From Candidatus Thiodubiliella sp. (GTDB lineage Bacteria; Pseudomonadota; Gammaproteobacteria; PS1; Pseudothioglobaceae): a stretch of 64,000 bases of DNA. Below the pieces are notes generated by a model. That model was given only the letters and a program-made list of their open reading frames with translations. It ran no database searches and had not been told where the DNA came from. Numbering within the stretch: position 1 is the first letter of the stretch; every line of letters begins with the position of its first letter. Positions 59,276 through 64,000 of this stretch are shown here, one piece after another. The stretch is taken from NCBI GenBank assembly GCA_029237605.1, contig JAQRGB010000034.1:1-64000 (forward strand), given 5' to 3'. The translations under genes were made by a program, and so were the position numbers.

Positions 59276-60022
59276 ATGCGTCAAACAATTATAGCTGGCA
59301 ACTGGAAGATGAACGCCTCAAAAGAAGCGGTCAACACATTGTTGTTAGGCGTTCTTAAGGGCATGATGGATGTTAAATCAGAGGTTATTGTATGTGTACC
59401 TTATCCTTACTTATGTCAGGCCGAGGCTTTGACAACTCACTCACAATTAAAGATCGGAGCACAAAATCTAAACATTAATATTTCAGGTGCGTTTACAGGT
59501 GAGGTGAGTGCGGATATGATTAAAGACTTCGGTGTTGAGTATGTAATTGTTGGGCATTCAGAGCGCAGAAGTTTATATGGTGAAACTAATAAAATTGTAG
59601 CTAGAAAAGTACAAGTTGCGTTAGATAACGGGTTAACGCCATTGCTGTGTATTGGTGAATTATTAGAAGAAAAAGAGTCTGGCAATACAAAGAATGCTGT
59701 GGCACGACAAATTAATGCAGTAATTGAGCGCGTTGGAATTGAGTCCTTTAAAGGTGTTATTATTGCTTATGAGCCAGTTTGGGCGATCGGCACTGGTATT
59801 ACCGCAACACCACAACAGGCGCAAGACACACATGCCTATATTCGTGAGTTGTTGGCACAAAACGATGAGAATATAGCGCAATCAACGTCTATTCTTTATG
59901 GTGGCAGTATGAATCCGGATAATGTGGATGAGCTAATTGCCTGCAAAGATATTGATGGCGGCTTGATTGGCGGGGCATCGCTAAAGCCAGATGATTTTTT
60001 ACGTATTTGTAAGGCGGGTTAA
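59276..60022 (+). CDS. tpiA: Triosephosphate isomerase
   Basis: TIM (248 aa), shared by glycolysis and the Calvin cycle. N-terminal MRQTIIAGNWKMN (catalytic Lys), the catalytic His in VIVGHSERR, Glu in IAYEPVWAIGTG, and the phosphate loops ILYGGSMNPDN and GLIGGASLKPDDF. It ends 5 bp before secG, the tpiA-secG-tRNA-Leu order found in many gammaproteobacteria. Confidence 0.97.
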   Translation: MRQTIIAGNWKMNASKEAVNTLLLGVLKGMMDVKSEVIVCVPYPYLCQAEALTTHSQLKIGAQNLNINISGAFTGEVSADMIKDFGVEYVIVGHSERRSLYGETNKIVARKVQVALDNGLTPLLCIGELLEEKESGNTKNAVARQINAVIERVGIESFKGVIIAYEPVWAIGTGITATPQQAQDTHAYIRELLAQNDENIAQSTSILYGGSMNPDNVDELIACKDIDGGLIGGASLKPDDFLRICKAG

Positions 60023-60027
60023 TTATT

Positions 60028-60393
60028 ATGTCATTTCAAGTTGTTTTAGTTATTCATATGTTGTTGGCATTTGGTCTAATCACACTTATCTTAATGCAAC
60101 ATGGTAAAGGCGCAGATGCTGGTGCTGCTTTTGGTTCTGGCGCTTCAGGATCAGTTTTTGGAGCACGTGGCGCAAATTCATTCGTATATAAACTAACTGC
60201 CAGTATTGCTGTTGGTTTTTTTATTACTAGTTTGACTTTAGCGTATCTTGCAACGCCAACAAGCACAGAAATAAAGCCTAAAAGTGTGATGGATCAAGTA
60301 CTTATTGATCCAGTGCCATTAAATAAAGAGACAACGATTGACTTAGTGCCGTCAATTAAAGATAAGAATACAACGATTGACGTTCCTAAATAA
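60028..60393 (+). CDS. secG: Protein translocase subunit SecG
   Basis: SecG (121 aa) with two membrane helices (VVLVIHMLLAFGLITLILMQ and LTASIAVGFFITSLTLAYL) around the conserved cytoplasmic loop HGKGADAGAAFGSGASGSVFG. It assists SecYE with the SecA encoded at 38-40.6 kb. The C-terminal tail is acidic/lysine-rich and variable. Followed 14 bp later by tRNA-Leu. Confidence 0.95.
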   Translation: MSFQVVLVIHMLLAFGLITLILMQHGKGADAGAAFGSGASGSVFGARGANSFVYKLTASIAVGFFITSLTLAYLATPTSTEIKPKSVMDQVLIDPVPLNKETTIDLVPSIKDKNTTIDVPK

Positions 60394-60407
60394 TACTAAT
60401 TATTTTT

Positions 60408-60493
60408 GCCGATGTGGTGGAATTGGTAGACACGCTACCTTGAGGGGGTAGTAAGCTATGCTTGTGCGAGTTCAACTCTCGCCGTCGGCACCA
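60408..60493 (+). tRNA. tRNA-Leu (anticodon GAG)
   Basis: Complete cloverleaf. Acceptor GCCGATG pairs with CGTCGGC (one T-G pair), anticodon stem CTACC/GGTAG with loop TTGAGGG, a long variable arm typical of tRNA-Leu, T-arm GCGAGTTCAACTCTCGC, and an encoded CCA end. Its place after secG is conserved. Confidence 0.96.
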
Positions 60494-60535
60494 TTTTTTG
60501 TTTTGTATTTTATTTTTACTATGTAAAATTTAAAG

Positions 60536-60565
60536 AAACTTGACTTTTCTCTGTCAAGGTTTTTT
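60536..60565 (+). terminator. Rho-independent terminator after tRNA-Leu
   Basis: CTTGAC (60539-60544) pairs with GTCAAG (60553-60558), extended by flanking A-T pairs, then a T run. It ends the tpiA-secG-tRNA-Leu unit and faces the convergent nhaA. Confidence 0.8.
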
Positions 60566-60584
60566 GTATGCCGTTCAATTTTGG

Positions 60585-61754
60585 TCAATCAGAATGATCT
60601 TTGTATATTTTTATTCTTAGGACTAAATAACCAATAATTCCTGATGCAAACGACCCTATAAGTATTGCCAATTTATCTGTATATTGAAAGATACTGTCGT
60701 CCTTAAATGCCAAAGAAACAATAAATAAACTCATTGTAAATCCAATTCCTGTTAATATGGATACACCATAAAGTTGTATCCAATTGCTGTCTTTTGGCAA
60801 TTGGGCGATCTTTAATTTGATTGCCAGCCAACTAAAGCCAAATACACCTAGTTGCTTGCCAATAAATAATCCAAGCATAATTCCTAGCGGTACAGATCCA
60901 GACATTTGATTAAACGATATTTTAGTAATATCAACACCGGCATTAACAAAAGCAAATAATGGCAGAATCAAAAAAATAACCCAAAAGTGTAAATCTTGCT
61001 CTATTTCTTTAAGTGGTGATAACGATTTTTTATTTCTGTTCTTGACTTTTAATGGAATTGTAAATGCTAAAATTACACCAGCTAAAGTAGCGTGAACGCC
61101 AGATTTAAGCACACTAATCCATAATATTGTTCCTATAATAAAATATCCCATTTTTTTCACAACATCTAGTTGGTTTAAAACAATTAAAATAATGAAAGAG
61201 CTAACGGCAATATAGATAGATAATGCAGATAATTCAGTTGTATAAAAAATAGCAATTATTACAATTGCCCCTAAATCATCAATAATCGCTAGTGCCATTA
61301 AAAATATTTTAAGCGATGCAGGAATGCGATTACCTAGCAATGAAAGTATTGCTAATGCAAATGCAATATCTGTTGCTGTTGGAATTGCCCACCCATTAAT
61401 GGCAATTGGGTTATTTTGGTTAAATATTAAATAAATGATCGCAGGAACAACCATGCCACCAATTCCAGGCAAGGCTATTTGACCCAAAGAAGATAAGCTT
61501 CCTTCTAATATTTCTCTTTTTACTTCAAGCCCAATTAGTAAAAAGAAAATAGCCATTAACCCATCATTAACCCAATGATAAAGAGATTTATCTAAATATA
61601 GCGAGCCAATGCGTATTTCTACAGGTATATGTAAAAACGATTCATATAGTGGCGCCATAAAGGTGTTACTTAAAATAAGTGCAAAAATAGTTGCAAATAT
61701 TAACAATATGCCGCCAAATGATTCTTTTTTTATAAACTCTTCAATTGTTTTCAT
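60585..61754 (-). CDS. nhaA: Na+/H+ antiporter NhaA
   Basis: Sodium/proton antiporter (389 aa from the ATG at 61754, MKTIEEFIKKESFGG). Key residues are visible: the ion-binding aspartate pair in MALAIIDDLGAIVIIAIFY, WAIPTATDIAFALAIL, and the C-terminal GFTMSLFIVSLAF. About twelve helices. Expected in a marine bacterium for sodium and pH control. Its start faces folA across about 180 bp. Confidence 0.94.
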   Translation of the reverse strand: MKTIEEFIKKESFGGILLIFATIFALILSNTFMAPLYESFLHIPVEIRIGSLYLDKSLYHWVNDGLMAIFFLLIGLEVKREILEGSLSSLGQIALPGIGGMVVPAIIYLIFNQNNPIAINGWAIPTATDIAFALAILSLLGNRIPASLKIFLMALAIIDDLGAIVIIAIFYTTELSALSIYIAVSSFIILIVLNQLDVVKKMGYFIIGTILWISVLKSGVHATLAGVILAFTIPLKVKNRNKKSLSPLKEIEQDLHFWVIFLILPLFAFVNAGVDITKISFNQMSGSVPLGIMLGLFIGKQLGVFGFSWLAIKLKIAQLPKDSNWIQLYGVSILTGIGFTMSLFIVSLAFKDDSIFQYTDKLAILIGSFASGIIGYLVLRIKIYKDHSD

Positions 61755-61935
61755 TGGTATATATTTATTTTTATTTACATACAATAGAATTGTCAATTAT
61801 TTATTAACTGTAAGATACAATGGTTCTTGTATGTATATATCTTGTTTTAAGTTGTGCAAGTGTAAAAGTATAATTTTTATGAATTATACTGCAAACTTGA
61901 TAATCGATAAGACCAAGTGGGGTTAGGTAGTAAGG

Positions 61936-62439
61936 TTATTTGTCTTTATGCCTTCTGTCAAGTCGGAGGCCAAGCGGTCTTAGGAAGACAATCCGTGGGT
62001 TTTTATCATTTGGCTTATGGCTCTCTCTAAATGTTTCAACAAAATCATCTCGATTAAATTCAGGGAAGTAGGCGTCGCCTTTAAATTTGCCTTCAATTTG
62101 GGTGATATAGAGCCTATCAACGCTTGGCAGTGTTTGCTCATAGAGTGATGCGCCGCCAATTACTATTACATCTTTTTTAGTTAATTTTAGTGCAATACTT
62201 ATACTGTCAACCATTTCGCAGCCCTCAGCTTGAAAATCAATATTACGGCTTATTATTATATTGCGACGATTGTCCAGTGGTTTGCCAATGGATTCATAAG
62301 TTTTACGCCCCATTAGCACTGGCTTGTTGCTGGTGATTTTTTTAAAATAGGCCAAATCTGCAGGCAGACGCCAAGGTAAGGCGTTGTTGTTGCCGATAAG
62401 TTGATTATCATCCATTGCTACAATAATAGATAAGCACAT
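61936..62439 (-). CDS. folA: Dihydrofolate reductase (3' end overwritten by adapter)
   Basis: DHFR reduces dihydrofolate with NADPH. From the ATG at 62439 (MCLSIIVAMDDNQLIGNNNALPWRLPADL) it shows LMGRKTYESIGKPL, RRNIIISR, VIVIGGASLYEQ and FPEFNRDDFVE. After HKPNDKNP the coding sequence is replaced by adapter (61960-61991), so the last beta strand (normally Y-x-F-x-x-Y/L-E-R) and true stop are lost in this assembly. It shows no other defect. Confidence 0.92.
   Translation of the reverse strand: MCLSIIVAMDDNQLIGNNNALPWRLPADLAYFKKITSNKPVLMGRKTYESIGKPLDNRRNIIISRNIDFQAEGCEMVDSISIALKLTKKDVIVIGGASLYEQTLPSVDRLYITQIEGKFKGDAYFPEFNRDDFVETFRESHKPNDKNPRIVFLRPLGLRLDRRHKDK
61960..61991 (+). other. Sequencing-adapter contamination (32-nt half, complete)
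   Basis: A complete 32-nt copy at the 3' end of folA. Confidence 0.95.
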
Positions 62440-62501
62440 AATAAACAATAAAGTAAAATAATGCTATTTTACAAACACCTTTATCAGTTGTGTTATTAAT
62501 T

Positions 62502-62533
62502 TTGTCTTCCTAAGACCGCTTGGCCTCCGACTT
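62502..62533 (-). other. Sequencing-adapter contamination (32-nt half, complete)
   Basis: A complete reverse-orientation copy hiding the start of the Maf gene. Confidence 0.95.
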
Positions 62534-63053
62534 GAAAAAAGCTGCTTAATAAATTGGGCTTGGACTTTGATATTGTATCACCAGATATTGACGAATCCAG
62601 AAAGGCCAACGAAACGCCCAAGCAGTTGGTGTTTAGATTGGCACAAGAAAAAGCACGAGAAGTGGCGAAAAGCCACAGTGGACTTATTATTGCTTCTGAC
62701 CAAGTAGCAATACTCGGTGATGAAATTCTGACAAAACCACAATTACATGAAAATGCCGTTAAGCAACTTGAGAAGAGTTCTGGAAATAGCGTAATATTTT
62801 TTACAAGCTTGACGCTTTTAAACACAGATAACGATACAATAGACACAGTTGTTGAAGAGTCTAGGGTTGTTTTTAAAATTTTGAGTGCCAAGCAAATTGA
62901 GAATTATTTGCAAAAAGAACAACCTTATAACTGCGTGGGCAGCTTCAAGTCAGAAACCTTGGGCATAAGTCTTGTAGAGCGTATAGAGGGCAGAGACCCT
63001 AATGCTTTGATTGGCTTGCCACTAATTAAACTCATAAAAATGTTAGAGAATCA
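62534..63053 (+). CDS. Maf family nucleotide pyrophosphatase (both ends overwritten by adapter)
   Basis: Maf/YceF-type house-cleaning pyrophosphatase. The readable part starts KKLLNKLGLDFDIVSPDIDE, then ETPKQLVFRLAQEKA, the catalytic IIASDQVA, YNCVGSFKSETLGISLVERIEG and DPNALIGLPLIKLIKML. The N-terminal LILASTSPxR and the last few residues lie under the two adapter copies (62502-62533 and 63054-63085). Members hydrolyse modified or canonical NTPs. It sits directly before mfd. Confidence 0.88.
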
Positions 63054-63085
63054 AAGTCGGAGGCCAAGCGGTCTTAGGAAGACAA
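63054..63085 (+). other. Sequencing-adapter contamination (32-nt half, complete)
   Basis: A complete 32-nt copy between the Maf gene and mfd. Confidence 0.95.
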
Positions 63086-63095
63086 TATTTTTTAT

Positions 63096-64000
63096 ATGCA
63101 ATATCTTTATCCTCAAGGCATAACGCCTTTTAAATCTGGGCAAAAATCCTATTGGGGCTCGCTCTATGGCAGCGCACAGGCGCTGGCTCTAGTTGAGTTT
63201 GCTAAAACACAAGATAATGTTATTTTGGTGGTGGCAAATGATATTAATCATTTCGACCAGTTATTTAAATCACTGCATTTTTATAATATTGGTTTGGATA
63301 TTCTCAGGTTTGATAATTGGGAAGTGCTGGCTTTTGATCATTTTTCTCCACATCCAGATATTACCTCAAGTCGGCTCAACACTTTGTCAAAATTACCTGA
63401 GCTTAAAAGTGGCATTGTTATTACTACATTAGAGTCATTAACACAGCGATTATGCCCAATAGAATTTAGCAAAGGATGCGTCTTTAGCCTCAAAGTTGGA
63501 GATACGCTGGAAATACAAGCCTTTGCCCAGCATTTACTTAAAATTAACTACAATCGAGTAATGAGAGTGATGGAGCATGGTGAATTTAGTATCAAAGGTT
63601 CGTTATTAGATGTCTATCCTATGGGTGCTGATATGCCATATCGTTTGGATTTGTTTGATCAAGAAATTGAATCTATTCGCCTATTTGACACTTCAACACA
63701 GCGCTCTGTGGAAACAATACAAGAAGTTTTCTTATTACCAGCGAGAGAGTTTGCCACAGATCAAAATAGCATTGAGGCTTTTAAAGAAAACTATCAAAAA
63801 ACTTTTGGAGATACTAATGGTTTTATTTTTGATGAAGTCAGCGAATCACGTTTACCGAACGGTATTGAGTTTTATCTTTCGTTATTTTTTACTCACACTA
63901 ATACTTTGTTTGATTATTTACCAAGTGACAGCATTATTGCCACCAGTCATGGCTTTAACACACTTGTAGAGTTAACTTATGATGAAATACATAGTAGATA
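63096..64000 (+). CDS. mfd: Transcription-repair coupling factor Mfd, N-terminal part (runs off window)
   Basis: An open frame of about 301 codons from the ATG at 63096 (MQYLYPQGITPFKSGQKSYW) to the window end without a stop. It matches the UvrB-like N-terminal module of Mfd: GSAQALALVEFAKTQDNVIL, FDNWEVLAFDHFSPHPDITSSRL, FSIKGSLLDVYPMGADMPYRLDLFDQEIESIRLFD, and LLPAREFATDQ. Mfd removes stalled RNA polymerase and recruits UvrA. The RNA polymerase-binding and translocase domains lie beyond the window. Confidence 0.93.
   Translation, partial: MQYLYPQGITPFKSGQKSYWGSLYGSAQALALVEFAKTQDNVILVVANDINHFDQLFKSLHFYNIGLDILRFDNWEVLAFDHFSPHPDITSSRLNTLSKLPELKSGIVITTLESLTQRLCPIEFSKGCVFSLKVGDTLEIQAFAQHLLKINYNRVMRVMEHGEFSIKGSLLDVYPMGADMPYRLDLFDQEIESIRLFDTSTQRSVETIQEVFLLPAREFATDQNSIEAFKENYQKTFGDTNGFIFDEVSESRLPNGIEFYLSLFFTHTNTLFDYLPSDSIIATSHGFNTLVELTYDEIHSR

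Overview
The window is 64 kb of a low-GC, gene-dense gammaproteobacterial chromosome. Several gene orders are typical of the class: dusB-fis, ssrS (6S RNA) upstream of fau, dciA divergent from secA, and dnaA-dnaN-recF-gyrB. A phosphoribulokinase gene directly behind gyrB (Calvin cycle), a complete cytochrome bc1 operon, and the near absence of mobile or accessory DNA suggest a reduced chemoautotrophic sulfur oxidiser of the SUP05 / Ruthia-Vesicomyosocius / Bathymodiolus-symbiont type. This assignment is inference from gene content; no 16S rRNA is present.

The most conspicuous repeat is not biological. A 42-nt element (begins CAACTCCTTGGCTCAC, ends CTACGATCCGACTT) and a 32-nt element (begins AAGTCGGAGGCC, ends TTAGGAAGACAA), whole or partial, occur at 27 places in both orientations. 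I recognise them as the two halves of the MGI/BGISEQ (DNBSEQ) library adapter. Short shared tails (TTTTGTA or TTATCAG) sit where the sample barcode lies. They interrupt hisH, asd, the NIF3-like gene, hisC, ppk2, dusB, purH, fau, hisA, alaC, a P-loop ATPase, ribF, secA, petC, sspA, traT, gyrB, dnaA, folA and maf. These breaks should be read as assembly errors in intact genes. A second class of lesion is single-base frameshifts at A/T homopolymers (NIF3-like, hisC, folK, prk, gyrB, recF twice, dnaN), which may be sequencing error or real slippage-tolerant runs.

Layout. 0-6.7 kb (minus): hisH, hisB, asd, NIF3-like, hisC, thiD, dsbA, folK, folB. 6.7-8.5 kb (plus): plsY, then ppk2 with a lysine-rich small gene. 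8.6-10.3 kb (minus): an ABC-2 transporter. 10.4-19.6 kb (plus): aceF-lpd, a secreted ATP-dependent DNA ligase, pcm, an RND/MMPL exporter, nadB-def. 19.9-23.2 kb (plus): dusB-fis-purH and two small unknown genes. 23.3-25.5 kb: dbpA, 6S RNA, fau. 25.5-29.8 kb (minus): ubiquinone hydroxylase, pmbA, corC, rnfH, hisA. 30.4-35.9 kb (plus): DUF2797, FKBP, alaC, P-loop ATPase, metA, ribF. 35.9-40.6 kb (minus): pyrC, anmK, secA. 40.7-44.3 kb (plus): dciA, petABC, sspA. 44.6-48.7 kb: bioD divergent from pyrD(1B)-leuS. 49-58.5 kb (minus): traT-like, chrA, prk, gyrB, recF, dnaN, dnaA. 58.7-60.5 kb (plus): yqhA-like, tpiA, secG, tRNA-Leu(GAG). 60.6-62.4 kb (minus): nhaA, folA. 62.5-64 kb (plus): maf and the start of mfd.

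The genes are mostly core biosynthesis (histidine, lysine/threonine/methionine, NAD, thiamine, folate, FAD, biotin, purines, pyrimidines), replication, secretion and respiration, as expected of a symbiont that provisions its host. I found no CRISPR array, prophage, insertion sequence or convincing new multi-gene system. The best biological leads are the ppk2-linked lysine-rich protein, the TraT-like lipoprotein, the class 1B PyrD, the P-loop ATPase before metA, and the very AT-rich recF-dnaN block.
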